Assembly: GCF_001886265.1 (NCBI RefSeq)
Contig: NZ_JXLE01000002.1
Location: 172,418-236,417, forward strand
DNA length: 64,000 nt
Direction of reading: 5' to 3'
Origin: Enterococcus thailandicus
GTDB taxonomy: Bacteria; Bacillota; Bacilli; Lactobacillales; Enterococcaceae
Shown here: positions 51,683 to 60,673 of the stretch, piece by piece
Layout of the letters: every line of letters begins with the position of its first letter
Numbering within the stretch: position 1 is the stretch's first letter
Translations under genes and position numbers: made by a program
Notes under the pieces: model-generated
Database searches by the model: none
Seen by the model: only the letters and a program-made list of their open reading frames with translations
Told to the model about the DNA's origin: nothing

Positions 51683-52609
51683 ATGAAAAAGAAAAATGGG
51701 GTAACTTGGTTTCTTGCAGGGATTGGGATGGTTTTATTCTTTCAATCAATAATTAATATGGAGGCAACTGCCTCGATTACATTGGGTACCTTACTCTTTG
51801 CATTCGTTGGTTGGCAACTAAAACAAACACAAAGAGTTCAATACAAGAAATGGCTTTTGCCAATAATCTTTTCCCTTTCACTGATTCTTGGTGCCTGTGG
51901 AACTGGTTCGGCTATAACTACAGAAAGCACCAGTAGTTCGACCAACATAACCAAGTCATCAAAAACAAGTGAATCATCAACTAAAGATACTACTGAGATT
52001 TCAAAAGAAAAAGCTAAGAAAAAAGAACTAGAAAATTTAACAAAACAGGCACAACAAGAAGTTGAAAAAGCGGAAAAAGAACCAACCAGAGATCAACTAA
52101 ACATTGCGTTGACAGCGATTGGAAAAATCCCTGGTGGAAGCAGTGCATTAACTGAACGAACAAATAAAGTTGAACAGACCATCGTTACTGCGGAAAAAAA
52201 GGCAGCAGAAGAAAAACGCGTCGCTGAGGAAAAGGCCGCTGAAGCCAAACGAATTGCTGAAGAACAGCGAGTCGCCGAAGAAAAAGCTGCGGCTGAAGCT
52301 AAACGTGTCGCTGAAGAGCAGGCTGCAGCTGAAGCTAAACGTGTTGCCGATGAGCAGGCTGCAGCTGAAGCTAAGCGGATCGCCGATGAACAAGCAGAAC
52401 AAGCTAGAGTCGCTGCGGAACAAGCCGCCGCTGCGCAAGCTGCAGCCCAGCAAAATCAAAACCAACAAATGGTTTATATTGCTCCGGATTCTGGTCGAAA
52501 ATATCACTATAATCCCAATTGTCGTGGGCTAAATAACGCAAATTCGGTTGTAAGTATTCCATTGTCCGAGGCACAAGGTTCGTATGGTTTATGCGGCTTT
52601 GAGGACTAG
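51683..52609 (+). CDS. TolA-like Ala/Glu/Lys repeat membrane protein with Cys-containing C-terminal domain
   Basis: This 308-residue protein has an unusual head: two membrane segments (about 7-25 and 29-47) and then WLLPIIFSLSLILGACGTG, which looks like a complete lipoprotein signal with lipobox LGAC at about 73. A Ser/Thr linker follows. A long coiled coil (about 110-250) comes next, with 10-13-residue repeats of the type VAEEQAAAEAKR. The last 45 residues, VYIAPDSGRKYHYNPNCRGLNNANSVVSIPLSEAQGSYGLCGFED, form a small domain with two Cys and a His, of a kind appended to some Firmicute surface or nuclease-type proteins. AGGAGGAAAAA precedes the ATG. It probably spans the cell wall from a membrane anchor. 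Its function is unknown. Confidence 0.75.
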   Translation: MKKKNGVTWFLAGIGMVLFFQSIINMEATASITLGTLLFAFVGWQLKQTQRVQYKKWLLPIIFSLSLILGACGTGSAITTESTSSSTNITKSSKTSESSTKDTTEISKEKAKKKELENLTKQAQQEVEKAEKEPTRDQLNIALTAIGKIPGGSSALTERTNKVEQTIVTAEKKAAEEKRVAEEKAAEAKRIAEEQRVAEEKAAAEAKRVAEEQAAAEAKRVADEQAAAEAKRIADEQAEQARVAAEQAAAAQAAAQQNQNQQMVYIAPDSGRKYHYNPNCRGLNNANSVVSIPLSEAQGSYGLCGFED

Positions 52610-52624
52610 CAACGAAAATAAATT

Positions 52625-52652
52625 AAACCACGCATAAAATGCGTGGTTTTTT
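52625..52652 (+). terminator. Terminator of the repeat lipoprotein gene
   Basis: AAACCACGCAT and ATGCGTGGTTT form an 11-bp stem with a 3-nt loop, followed by a T-run, 16 bp after the stop. Confidence 0.92.
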
Positions 52653-52690
52653 TACATGCTTTGCGAAAAAATGACTAAAGTCTATAATAA

Positions 52691-52725
52691 AAAAATCCTA
52701 GGAATTTTTTCATCCTAGGATTTTT
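52691..52725 (-). terminator. Terminator of the LCP gene
   Basis: AAAAATCCTAGGA (52691-52703) and TCCTAGGATTTTT (52713-52725) form a 13-bp stem with a T-run on both strands, 60 bp after the LCP stop. Confidence 0.85.
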
Positions 52726-52784
52726 TAAATTGTTTCCATTATGAGCCTACCTGATAACAAAAATCACTCTTATCTTTACTCAAA

Positions 52785-53969
52785 TTATTCATTCAAAAAC
52801 GTGGTAATCGCATCTTGGTTCATTTGATTATCAATGACTAAGACACTTCCTGCATACTCACTGTTACCATAATCCCAAGAGCCGTCAACTGGTACGCTTA
52901 GTCGATCGATGCCAGTTGCACCACGAGCAATTGAAAGCAGATGAGTAGCTATAAATGTTGCGGTGACGTTTGTCGAAGTATACCCAATTGCTTTTCCAGC
53001 CGCATAAGGTGCTCGAAGTAAGTTAATTGGATTTTTTAGTTGACTGAAAATTGCATTCATCACCTGTTGCTGACGTCTAACACGACCAAAGTCCCCTTCC
53101 TCATCCATTCGAAAACGAGCATATTGCAATAAGACATGGCCATCCATTTTTTGGACCCCTTTCTTGATATCGACACCATCAAGATTCAGGTCTTTCTCAG
53201 CATCTAGCTTCACACCGAACATAAATAACGCATCAATTACTTTTTCAAACGACTGAAAATCAACTTTTGCGTAATACTGACACTCGATTCCAAAGTTTTC
53301 TGCTAACGTCTGCCGGACTAGCTCTGCACCGCCATAGGCATAAGCAGAATTGATTTTGTTTTGCCCGACACCAGGAATGTTAACAAAGCTATCACGCATA
53401 AAGGAAACGAGCTTCGGTTTGTGCGCTGGACCTCGTAGCTGCAAAACCATAATTGTGTCTGCCCGACCAGCGTCTTCTCCCCTTGTATCACTTCCCAAAA
53501 TCAAAATGTTTTTTGCTCCGTTTTCTGACTGAACACCATTAAAGGTCTCAACTGGTGCATTAGCTAAACTACTGTCATGCTCAGCCATAAATTTTCCTAC
53601 AAAAAAAGAAATACCTGAATAAAGTAGAATAAGAATGAAAAGACCAAAAAGCATTTTCTTCCATGAACGTTTTTTTCGTCCTTTTGGTGGTGGCTGTGGT
53701 GATTTCTTTTTCCGAAAAAATTTCTTTTTCTCAGTTGTTTGCTGATTCAATTGCTCATATTCATTGTATTCATCAAATGGTCGATTCAATTGGTTGTTTG
53801 ATGAATCAAAATCATTCGAAAATGACTGATTGCTTTGATTTTGTTCTACATGTTGATCTGATTCTCGCTGAATATCCTGTTTTCGTTGACGGCGAGCGAA
53901 GAGATTATCTGTATTATTTTTTAAGGATTTCCCTTTGTTTTTTTTATTGTGACGGTCCATCCGACTCAT
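52785..53969 (-). CDS. LCP-family (LytR-CpsA-Psr) cell-wall polymer ligase
   Basis: This 394-residue protein has a long charged, Gln/Asn-rich cytoplasmic head (1-100), one membrane helix (about 105-127, WKKMLFGLFILILLYSGISFFVG) and an extracellular LCP domain. Motifs are NILILGSDTRGEDAGRADTIMVLQL (about 152-176), PKLVSFMRDSFVNIPG (about 184-199, catalytic Arg/Asp pair), KINSAYAYGG and LLQYARFRMDEEGDFGRVRRQQQVM (about 278-302). Such proteins attach teichoic acids or polysaccharides to peptidoglycan. In E. faecalis a psr-type gene closes the aro cluster, as here. AGGAGGAAATGCG precedes the ATG. Confidence 0.94.
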   Translation of the reverse strand: MSRMDRHNKKNKGKSLKNNTDNLFARRQRKQDIQRESDQHVEQNQSNQSFSNDFDSSNNQLNRPFDEYNEYEQLNQQTTEKKKFFRKKKSPQPPPKGRKKRSWKKMLFGLFILILLYSGISFFVGKFMAEHDSSLANAPVETFNGVQSENGAKNILILGSDTRGEDAGRADTIMVLQLRGPAHKPKLVSFMRDSFVNIPGVGQNKINSAYAYGGAELVRQTLAENFGIECQYYAKVDFQSFEKVIDALFMFGVKLDAEKDLNLDGVDIKKGVQKMDGHVLLQYARFRMDEEGDFGRVRRQQQVMNAIFSQLKNPINLLRAPYAAGKAIGYTSTNVTATFIATHLLSIARGATGIDRLSVPVDGSWDYGNSEYAGSVLVIDNQMNQDAITTFLNE

Positions 53970-54184
53970 CGCATTTCCTCCTAATTACCTAGTGATAGTT
54001 CAAGGATACGTTACCTATCGATAAAAAGCATGCTACTTAAGTCCAATTTAATAAAAAATAACGATTTTTTATTTGAAATACTATTTTTTTTCAGTCAATT
54101 TCGTAAAAAAGTAGGACAAAACAAACTTCTTGTTTTCCCCCACTCTTCTTTGCCAATTTACCAATAGTCATTCGAGATGCTTTC

Positions 54185-54694
54185 TTAACAGCGTGCTAAA
54201 ATTTCTGTCACGATTTGTTGTGGCGATTTGTTCGTCGTCTCAATTTGAAACGTGGCTACTTCTTGATAAAATGCTTTTCTAGTCTGATATAGTTCTGAGA
54301 ATTCAGCAACTGTCTTCTGTCGTGCCAAAGGTCTCACATTTTTTTCGTCATGAATAACTCTTTGATACAGCTCAGCAATTGATGCTTCTAAAAAAATAAC
54401 ATTTCCACCATTTTTTAGCAATGTTCGATTTCTTTGATTTAAAATAATGCCACCACCAGTAGAAATCACTTGTGCTTTTGAAACAGTCAATTGTTCTTGA
54501 AGCAGCTTTGTCTCAGCTTGACGAAAGTGTGATTCGCCATATTTTTCAAAATATTGTGTAATCGTAGTCGCATATTTCTCTTCGAACAATTCATCTAAAT
54601 CGACTAAAGAAACAGCAAGTTTTTCTGCTAAGAGTGTGCCAATCGTGGTTTTTCCCGACCCCATAAAACCAACAAGTATAATCGAATTATTCAT
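54185..54694 (-). CDS. aroK: Shikimate kinase
   Basis: This 169-residue P-loop kinase phosphorylates shikimate at O3. Walker A is [15 protein letters not shown] (residues 9-23), the shikimate-binding DLDELFEE is near 33, FRQAETKLL near 57, STGGGIILN near 78-86 and the lid Arg region VRPLARQ near 120. The start overlaps the aroA stop by 8 bp. It is the last gene of the operon. In E. faecalis pheA follows it, but here only a 215-bp gap without a gene separates it from the LCP gene. Confidence 0.96.
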   Translation of the reverse strand: MNNSIILVGFMGSGKTTIGTLLAEKLAVSLVDLDELFEEKYATTITQYFEKYGESHFRQAETKLLQEQLTVSKAQVISTGGGIILNQRNRTLLKNGGNVIFLEASIAELYQRVIHDEKNVRPLARQKTVAEFSELYQTRKAFYQEVATFQIETTNKSPQQIVTEILARC

Positions 54695-55997
54695 TTGATG
54701 TACCTTGGACTAATTTAGCTAAATCACCAAAGAACTGAGGATATGAAATGGCTACCGCTTCTGCTTCCGCTAGTTCTATTTCGCCAGTTTCGACTAACAA
54801 AGCAGCAATTTGTAACATCATACCAATCCGATGATCGTTATGGCTGGAAACTTGTTGTTTTTTTTGGAAAACTCGAAGTGGTGTTGGTCCCTCAATGATT
54901 AGCCCATCTTCTGTCGCTTGGATTTTTGCACCCAATTTTGTTAATTCTGTCGCCACTGCATCAATTCGATTGGTTTCTTTCACTTTTAATTCTTCGGCAT
55001 CATAAATTCGGGTTGTTCCTTTTGCTTGGGTAGCAAGTAACGCAATCACAGGTAGTTCATCAATCAGTCGCGGAATGATTGCCCCTCCGATTTCGATGCC
55101 TTGAAGTTCAGATGTTTTCACCTGAATCGTTGCTGATTGGTTAACAGAATCTTCTTCCGTTAGCTTGATTTGACCATTCATCTGTTTAACTACATCTAAA
55201 ATGCCAGTTCGAGTTGGGTTAATACCGACATTTTTTAGTGTAATTTCACTTTCTGGACACAACAAACCTGCAACAATAAAAAACGCAGCCGAAGAAATAT
55301 CACCGGGAATATTTACTTCACAGCCGGTTAATTTTTGTGGTCCAACAAGTGTGATTTCTTTTCCTGACTGCTGAATTCGCCCACCAAACTGTTGGATCAT
55401 TTCTTCTGTATGATTTCTAGAAGGTGTTTTTTCAATAATTGTTGTCGTACCTTCTGCCTGTAAGCTTCCAAATAAAATAGCTGATTTTACTTGAGCACTT
55501 GCAACAGGCATTTCATATGTGATTGGTATTAATTGATTTGTTTGATCGATTTTCAGAGGTAACAAACCTTTCTCCGTCGCCCCAGTTATTCGAGCATTCA
55601 TTTGAGTCAGCGGATCAATGATTCGGTTCATTGGTCGTTTGCTTAACGAAGCATCTCCAATTAACGTTGACGAGAAGGCCGCACCAGCTAAAATTCCTGA
55701 AACGAGCCGAACCGTTGTTCCTGAATTCCCACAATCTAGCGGACTACTACTTGGACGTAATCCTTCAATCCCTTTTCCATTGATACGAATAGTTTGGTCT
55801 ATCTCCTCAGTGATCTCGACACCTAAGTTTCGGAATAGCTGTAACGTTGAAAGGCAGTCTTGTGCCCGCAAAAAATTATGAATAACAGTTTCTCCATAAC
55901 TGATTGCACCAAACATAACACTTCGATGAGAAATTGATTTATCTGCAGGTACTTGTAAAGTGCCTCGGAGCTTCGTCTGATTTGTCAGTAATTTCAT
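54687..55997 (-). CDS. aroA: 3-Phosphoshikimate 1-carboxyvinyltransferase (EPSP synthase)
   Basis: This enzyme transfers enolpyruvyl from PEP to shikimate 3-phosphate. It has 436 residues from the ATG at 55997; a GTG at 56009 is in frame. Motifs are [18 protein letters not shown] (about 16-33), [21 protein letters not shown] (about 86-106), [16 protein letters not shown] (about 115-130), [13 protein letters not shown] and [16 protein letters not shown] near the end. The [14 protein letters not shown] form is typical of the class II enzymes of Gram-positive bacteria, although class is not certain from motifs alone. It lies 54 bp after aroC, where tyrA would be expected. Confidence 0.96.
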   Translation of the reverse strand: MKLLTNQTKLRGTLQVPADKSISHRSVMFGAISYGETVIHNFLRAQDCLSTLQLFRNLGVEITEEIDQTIRINGKGIEGLRPSSSPLDCGNSGTTVRLVSGILAGAAFSSTLIGDASLSKRPMNRIIDPLTQMNARITGATEKGLLPLKIDQTNQLIPITYEMPVASAQVKSAILFGSLQAEGTTTIIEKTPSRNHTEEMIQQFGGRIQQSGKEITLVGPQKLTGCEVNIPGDISSAAFFIVAGLLCPESEITLKNVGINPTRTGILDVVKQMNGQIKLTEEDSVNQSATIQVKTSELQGIEIGGAIIPRLIDELPVIALLATQAKGTTRIYDAEELKVKETNRIDAVATELTKLGAKIQATEDGLIIEGPTPLRVFQKKQQVSSHNDHRIGMMLQIAALLVETGEIELAEAEAVAISYPQFFGDLAKLVQGTSNE

Positions 55998-56051
55998 CTT
56001 TTGTCCCACTTCCTAACATAGCTGAAATAATAGCTAAACTATTTGTTGCCG

Positions 56052-57218
56052 TTAAAACTGAGCAATTCGATCGCGATACAAGTCAACAGCTTCTTTTAAT
56101 TCCCCACAAGTGTCCGCAGAAAATTTTGTTAAAAATGCTTTAGCTATCTCTGTTGCCACGACGCTTTCGCAAATGACGCTTGCTGCAGGAACAGCTGTCG
56201 TGTCAGAACGTTCAACACTTGCTCGGTATGCTTCTTTTGATTGGATATCAACACTTTGTAACGGACGATATAAAGTTGGAATTGGCTTCATTACTCCTTG
56301 TACGATAATCGTTTCACCATTGGTCATGCCACCTTCGAAACCACCTAAGTTATCGGACTGCCGAGTAAATCCACGTGTTCCATCCCAAGTGATTTCATCC
56401 ATGACTTTTGATCCAGGCAAGTTTGCCATAGTAAAACCTAAGCCAAACTGGACACCTTTAAAAGCATTGATACTCATCACTGCTTGGGCGATTTTCGCAT
56501 CTAGTTTTTCATCCCAATGGACATAGCTTCCCAACCCAGCTGGAACATTTGCTACTAGCACTTCGACTACGCCACCCAAAGTATCTCCCGCTTTTTTCGT
56601 CTGATCAATCAACTCTTTCATCGCAGCTTCAACTTTAGAATCAACTACACGTAATTCGGAATTTTCAGAGCGATGTTTGATTTCTTCTACTGTCAAGTTA
56701 TCCGGTAGTTCACTTCTCAAACCTCCAAGGGCTAATACGTGCCCAGCAACTGATACGTCCAGTTCCTTAAGCAATTGTTTACAAACGGCTCCAATCGCTA
56801 CTCGTATTGCCGTTTCACGCGCGGATGATCGTTCCAAAACATTTCTTAAATCGCGGTGACCATACTTCATCCCCCCAACAAGATCTGCATGTCCTGGTCG
56901 AGGTCGAGTCACTTGTCGCAGGGGTGCATCTTTCTCGGAAACTTGTTCAGGCGACATCACAGTTTGCCAATTTTTCCAGTCTTTATTCTCAATAACTAAT
57001 GTTACTGGGGAACCTAGTGTATAGCCATGACGAACACCCGAAGTAATTTTTACTCGATCCTTTTCGATTTTCATTCTGCCGCCACGACCATAACCGACCT
57101 GACGTCTTGCTAGTTCAAGATTGATTTCATCAACAGATAAGAAAAGACCTGCTGGCAATCCTTCGATAATCGCGGTTAATTCTAATCCATGCGATTCTCC
57201 GGCTGTCAAAAAGCGCAT
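56052..57218 (-). CDS. aroC: Chorismate synthase
   Basis: This 388-residue FMNH2-dependent enzyme makes chorismate. It starts MRFLTAGESHGLELTAIIEGLPAG (the GESHG motif) and contains RRQVGYGRGGRMKIEKDRV, TRPRPGHADLVGGMKYGHRDLRNVLERSSARETA (about 125-158) and DNLGGFEGGMTNGETI (about 290-305), with SDTTAVPAASVICESVVA near the C-terminus. The gene starts 1 bp after the aroB stop. It supplies chorismate to menF and to folate synthesis. Confidence 0.97.
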   Translation of the reverse strand: MRFLTAGESHGLELTAIIEGLPAGLFLSVDEINLELARRQVGYGRGGRMKIEKDRVKITSGVRHGYTLGSPVTLVIENKDWKNWQTVMSPEQVSEKDAPLRQVTRPRPGHADLVGGMKYGHRDLRNVLERSSARETAIRVAIGAVCKQLLKELDVSVAGHVLALGGLRSELPDNLTVEEIKHRSENSELRVVDSKVEAAMKELIDQTKKAGDTLGGVVEVLVANVPAGLGSYVHWDEKLDAKIAQAVMSINAFKGVQFGLGFTMANLPGSKVMDEITWDGTRGFTRQSDNLGGFEGGMTNGETIIVQGVMKPIPTLYRPLQSVDIQSKEAYRASVERSDTTAVPAASVICESVVATEIAKAFLTKFSADTCGELKEAVDLYRDRIAQF

Positions 57219-57219
57219 C

Positions 57220-58293
57220 TCATTTCTCCTCCTTCTTCAAATAATCCATTAATTCATTTAAGGGGGTCGGCAAAATAGTTGCTTCACCAATTTTATTGAG
57301 CACAATTAATTTCACTCTATTTCCTCGTGCTTTTTTATCGTGAGTGATAGCTTCAAATAATGCACGCTCTTGCCATTCAGTTGTTTCTTCAGGAAGTTCA
57401 AATTTCCGCACCATTTCACGTAAACTTTCCGTTGTTCCTGTTTCCGTTAAACCCTTTTTTTCCGCGACTTTGGTTAATTGAATCATTCCGATTGCAACAG
57501 CTTCTCCATGGGTAATCTTTCCATAACCGGCAGTTTTTTCAACAGCATGACCGATTGTATGGCCAAAATTAAGAATTAGTCGTTGCCCATTATCAAATTC
57601 ATCTGCTTCAACTACTGTTTTTTTTATAGCTAAACACGCTTCAATTATTTGTTCAGATTGCTGAACTATTTCCTCTCGTCCATTTATATTCACTAAGGTT
57701 TCCCATAAATTTTTGTCAGCAATTGCAGCATATTTAATTACTTCTGCTAATCCTTCACTGACTCTTCTTGGTGTTAACGTAAGTAACGTATCCGGATCAA
57801 TCAATACCCCTTCAGGTTGCCAAAATGCACCAATGATGTTTTTGGCATACGAGGTATTCACTGCTGTTTTTCCACCAATACTACTGTCTACTTGAGCAAG
57901 TAAAGTCGTCGGGATTTGTAAAAAATGAATACCACGCATAAACGTTGCTGCAACAAAACCTGCTAGATCACCAATTACGCCACCACCTAAAGCAATGATG
58001 CCATCACTTCTAGTAAATTGTTTTTCTGTTAGTAACTGAAACAACTTTTCTGCTTGCTGCAATGATTTGCTTGCTTCGCCCGGCTCAATCACAGCTTTGA
58101 TTACCATGTAGCCTGCATTAGTTAATTGTTCACTCACTGTTTGAGCATAAAGTGAATCAACATTTTTATCAGTTATCAAACAAATTTTTTGTGGAGACCA
58201 CAAAGCGTTCACCCATTGACCGATTCTCGATAATGCACCTTTTTCAATAATGATTTCATAAGAATGTTGTGGTAGCTCTACTTGAATACTCAT
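57220..58293 (-). CDS. aroB: 3-Dehydroquinate synthase
   Basis: This NAD+-dependent cyclase has about 357 residues. Motifs are IALGGGVIGDLAGFVAATFMRGIHFLQIPTTLLAQVDSSIGGKTAVN (about 98-145), EVIKYAAIADK near 188 and the metal-binding LNFGHTIGHAVEKTAGYGKITHGEAVAIGM (about 241-270). The ATG at 58293 is preceded by GCAGGTG; GTG at 58299 is possible. The gene lies between aroF and aroC. Confidence 0.96.
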   Translation of the reverse strand: MSIQVELPQHSYEIIIEKGALSRIGQWVNALWSPQKICLITDKNVDSLYAQTVSEQLTNAGYMVIKAVIEPGEASKSLQQAEKLFQLLTEKQFTRSDGIIALGGGVIGDLAGFVAATFMRGIHFLQIPTTLLAQVDSSIGGKTAVNTSYAKNIIGAFWQPEGVLIDPDTLLTLTPRRVSEGLAEVIKYAAIADKNLWETLVNINGREEIVQQSEQIIEACLAIKKTVVEADEFDNGQRLILNFGHTIGHAVEKTAGYGKITHGEAVAIGMIQLTKVAEKKGLTETGTTESLREMVRKFELPEETTEWQERALFEAITHDKKARGNRVKLIVLNKIGEATILPTPLNELMDYLKKEEK

Positions 58294-58318
58294 GTTCACA
58301 CCTGCATTTCCTTTGTCA

Positions 58319-59344
58319 TTAGCTATTTAATTTACGAATTTCTTTCATTGCTTTTTCTAAAATATGCACTTCTTCCATCATCTTCAGATACGTTTTTTCA
58401 TTCAAAGACTGCGGGCCATCTGACCAAGCATTAACCGGATCGGGGTGGATTTCAACAATCATGCCATCGGCACCTGCAGCAACACCAGCACGAGCCATCG
58501 GCGGAACCAAATCCCAAACTCCAGTCCCATGGCTTGGATCAACAATGATTGGGAAATGACTAAGCTTTTTAATCAAAGGAACGGCACTTAAATCAAACGT
58601 ATTTCGAGTTGCCGTTTCATACGTTCGAATACCTCTTTCAATAAAAATAATCTGATTATTATTTTGAACAGCAATATATTCTGCAGCATTTAGCCATTCA
58701 TTAATCGTTCCAGCAATCCCTCGTTTTAATCCAATTGGCATGCCTGTTTTTCCAACCGCTTCAAGTAAACGGAAATTTTGCATATTTCGTGCGCCAATTT
58801 GTAAAATATCACTATAATGTGCCACCATTTCAATGTGGGCTTCATCCATTACTTCAGTGATGACCTGCATATTAAGTTCATCTGCCGCTTGGCGAATGTA
58901 TTTCAACCCTTCTTCTTCCAACCCTTGGAAAGCATAAGGTGAAGTTCTTGGCTTGAATGCACCACCACGCAAGATTTTCGCACCACCAGCTTTAGCCATT
59001 CGAGCTGTTTCGCGAATTTGATCTAAGCCTTCAATGGAACATGGGCCCGCCATTGTGACAAACGAACCATCACCGATTTTGACGCCGTTAATATCCACAA
59101 CTGTATCTTGTGGATGAAACTCACGCGAAGTTAGTTTGTACGTATTTGTAATACGAACAATTTCTTCTACTCCGTCGTATCGTTGAAAGGCAACATCCTG
59201 AATTTTTCTAGTATCACCAACTAAGCCAACGATTTGTTGCTCATTTCCACGATTCATTTGAACAGCTAAGCCTTCTTCTTTTACACGATTCACGACTTGT
59301 GAAATTTGTTCATCTGTTGCATTTTGTTTCATAATAATAATCAT
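58319..59344 (-). CDS. aroF: DAHP synthase with N-terminal ferredoxin-like regulatory domain
   Basis: This 341-residue type I-beta 3-deoxy-D-arabino-heptulosonate 7-phosphate synthase commits PEP and erythrose 4-phosphate to the pathway. Residues 1-75 form the ferredoxin-like domain that in Thermotoga-type enzymes mediates feedback by Tyr and Phe. The barrel has VTMAGPCSIEG, GAKILRGGAFKPRTSPYAFQGLEEEG, LQIGARNMQNFRLLEAVG, LKRGIAGTINEWLNAAEYI and IIVDPSHGTGVWDLV. The start is ATG at 59344 after AAAGGGG; the frame reaches a TTG at 59365 overlapping aroE. A Tyr/Phe-sensing domain would be notable here because tyrA and pheA are absent from the operon. Confidence 0.95.
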   Translation of the reverse strand: MIIIMKQNATDEQISQVVNRVKEEGLAVQMNRGNEQQIVGLVGDTRKIQDVAFQRYDGVEEIVRITNTYKLTSREFHPQDTVVDINGVKIGDGSFVTMAGPCSIEGLDQIRETARMAKAGGAKILRGGAFKPRTSPYAFQGLEEEGLKYIRQAADELNMQVITEVMDEAHIEMVAHYSDILQIGARNMQNFRLLEAVGKTGMPIGLKRGIAGTINEWLNAAEYIAVQNNNQIIFIERGIRTYETATRNTFDLSAVPLIKKLSHFPIIVDPSHGTGVWDLVPPMARAGVAAGADGMIVEIHPDPVNAWSDGPQSLNEKTYLKMMEEVHILEKAMKEIRKLNS

Positions 59345-59357
59345 TTCTTTTTCCCCT

Positions 59358-60215
59358 TTATTCAAATAAATCTTTCATGATATCAAGTGGCATTTCGTGA
59401 TTCGTCCATAAATGAAAAGCCGTTGCACCTTGATATAATAGCATACCTAAACCATTAAAGGCAGGCGCACCTATTTTTTCTGCCTCTTTTAGTAATTGTG
59501 TTTTTCTTGGTGAATAAATTAAATCAATCACAAATAAGTTTTCATGTAAAAAGGTAGCTTTTGCTAACGGCGATTGTCCTTCTTTTGTACCCATGCCAAT
59601 ATCTGTTGCATTCACTAATAGCTCACTCGTCTGCAAGTCACGTACGAGTTGTTCCTCATCTGCATAATCAACCACTCGTACGATTGAATCAGTCTGTTCT
59701 CCAATTTTTTCAAAGTCACGTTTCACCGTTAAAAATCGTTCATTTTTTCTTTTATATAAAACAACTTCTCTAGCACCTTCAAGCGCAGCCTGGACAGTGA
59801 TTGCTTTAGCCGCACCACCAGCACCGAGAATAGTTATTTTTTTGTCTTTTATCTTAATTTTTGCGGTTTCTGCCATTGCTTTCACAAAACCAATACCATC
59901 TGTATTATAGCCGATCAGTTTCCCATTTTGATTCACGATCGTGTTGATTGCACCAATCAACTGTGCTTCTTGACTTAGTTCATCGACATAAGCGATAGCC
60001 GTCGTTTTGTTAGGCATTGACAAATTCACACCTAACATATCCAATGTGCGAATACTTTCAATTGCTCGTGCCAGATTTGTTTGATCTACTTCAAAAGCTA
60101 AATATACCGCATCAACACCACAAGCTTGAAACCCACGATTATGCATCCGTGGTGATAAACTATGTTCCGCTGGATTTGCAAAAAAACCTGCAAGTTTTGT
60201 TTTCCCAGAAATCAC
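59358..60215 (-). CDS. aroE: Shikimate dehydrogenase
   Basis: This NADPH-dependent reductase converts dehydroshikimate to shikimate (285 residues). FFANPAEHSLSPRMHNRGFQACG is the substrate-binding N-terminus, NLSMPNKTTAIAYVDEL holds the catalytic Lys (near 64), INTIVNQNGKLIGYNTDGIGFVKAM contains the Asp, and ITILGAGGAAKAITVQAA (about 123-140) binds NADP. I place the start at GTG 60215, seven bases after AAGGAGG. The reading frame continues to 60338, but through leader hairpin territory and with no site. First gene of the aro operon. Confidence 0.95.
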   Translation of the reverse strand: MISGKTKLAGFFANPAEHSLSPRMHNRGFQACGVDAVYLAFEVDQTNLARAIESIRTLDMLGVNLSMPNKTTAIAYVDELSQEAQLIGAINTIVNQNGKLIGYNTDGIGFVKAMAETAKIKIKDKKITILGAGGAAKAITVQAALEGAREVVLYKRKNERFLTVKRDFEKIGEQTDSIVRVVDYADEEQLVRDLQTSELLVNATDIGMGTKEGQSPLAKATFLHENLFVIDLIYSPRKTQLLKEAEKIGAPAFNGLGMLLYQGATAFHLWTNHEMPLDIMKDLFE

Positions 60216-60238
60216 GCTTTGTCCTCCTTGATTGTCCA

Positions 60239-60440
60239 AAGTAATACTATTTTGTTTATTTATCTTGTCATGAAATATAAAAAAACCACCTAGTGTTTTC
60301 GTACTAAACAAAAAGTACAGTAAACGACTACGTGGCAAGATGTCTTGAACTATTCACAAAACGTAAAGCATCTCATGAAACTTATTTAATTTTCACTCAA
60401 AGTATAACCTCACGAAACGCCTAAACTGTCTTAGATTGTA
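60239..60440 (-). promoter_or_regulatory. aro operon leader with intrinsic terminator
   Basis: The minus-strand leader contains a -10-like TATACT near 60405. Further on CCACGTAGT (60335-60327) pairs with ACTAGGTGG (60294-60286) in 8 of 9 positions and a seven-T run follows (60285-60279). An inner GTACT/AGTAC hairpin fills the loop. This is a terminator 64 bp before the aroE start codon, so the operon is probably attenuated. A short frame MRCFTFCE (60376-60350) precedes it; its ribosome site is weak and its role is doubtful. Confidence 0.5.
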
Positions 60441-60502
60441 CTAAGTATAGGACGAATGAAAGGAGCTTGTCAATTCCTTTTTCATTCTACTTCGCCAGCT
60501 AA

Positions 60503-60538
60503 AAAGAGGTAAGGATAGATAGAAGTCCTTACCTCTTT
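60503..60538 (-). terminator. Terminator of the TrpXYZ-like operon
   Basis: AAAGAGGTAAGGA (60503-60515) and TCCTTACCTCTTT (60526-60538) form a 13-bp stem followed on the minus strand by five T. A weaker stem TGTTGCG/CGCAACA lies at about 60598-60633, nearer the gene. Confidence 0.9.
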
Positions 60539-60673
60539 CTTTTGATTGTATCCGATTCAACCAGAAGAAAACGTCCACAAGTTGGAGACACGACTCAATG
60601 TTGCGCAAACATTGGCGAAGACATTCGCAACACTCTTGCTTAGTTCTCAATACTACTCATTTTTTTACCTTTT

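Noticed and set aside
52209-52400. Short tandem repeats that could be taken for a CRISPR-like array
   Set aside because: The repeats are in-frame codons of a coiled coil, without unique spacers of constant length.
52148-52532. Two frames of about 120 codons overlapping the repeat lipoprotein gene on both strands
   Set aside because: They arise from the low-complexity GCT/GAA repeats of the real gene; no start signals.
60441-60650. 69-codon minus-strand frame with several Cys near the end of the TrpXYZ operon
   Set aside because: It reads through the terminator hairpin at 60503-60538 and has no ribosome site.
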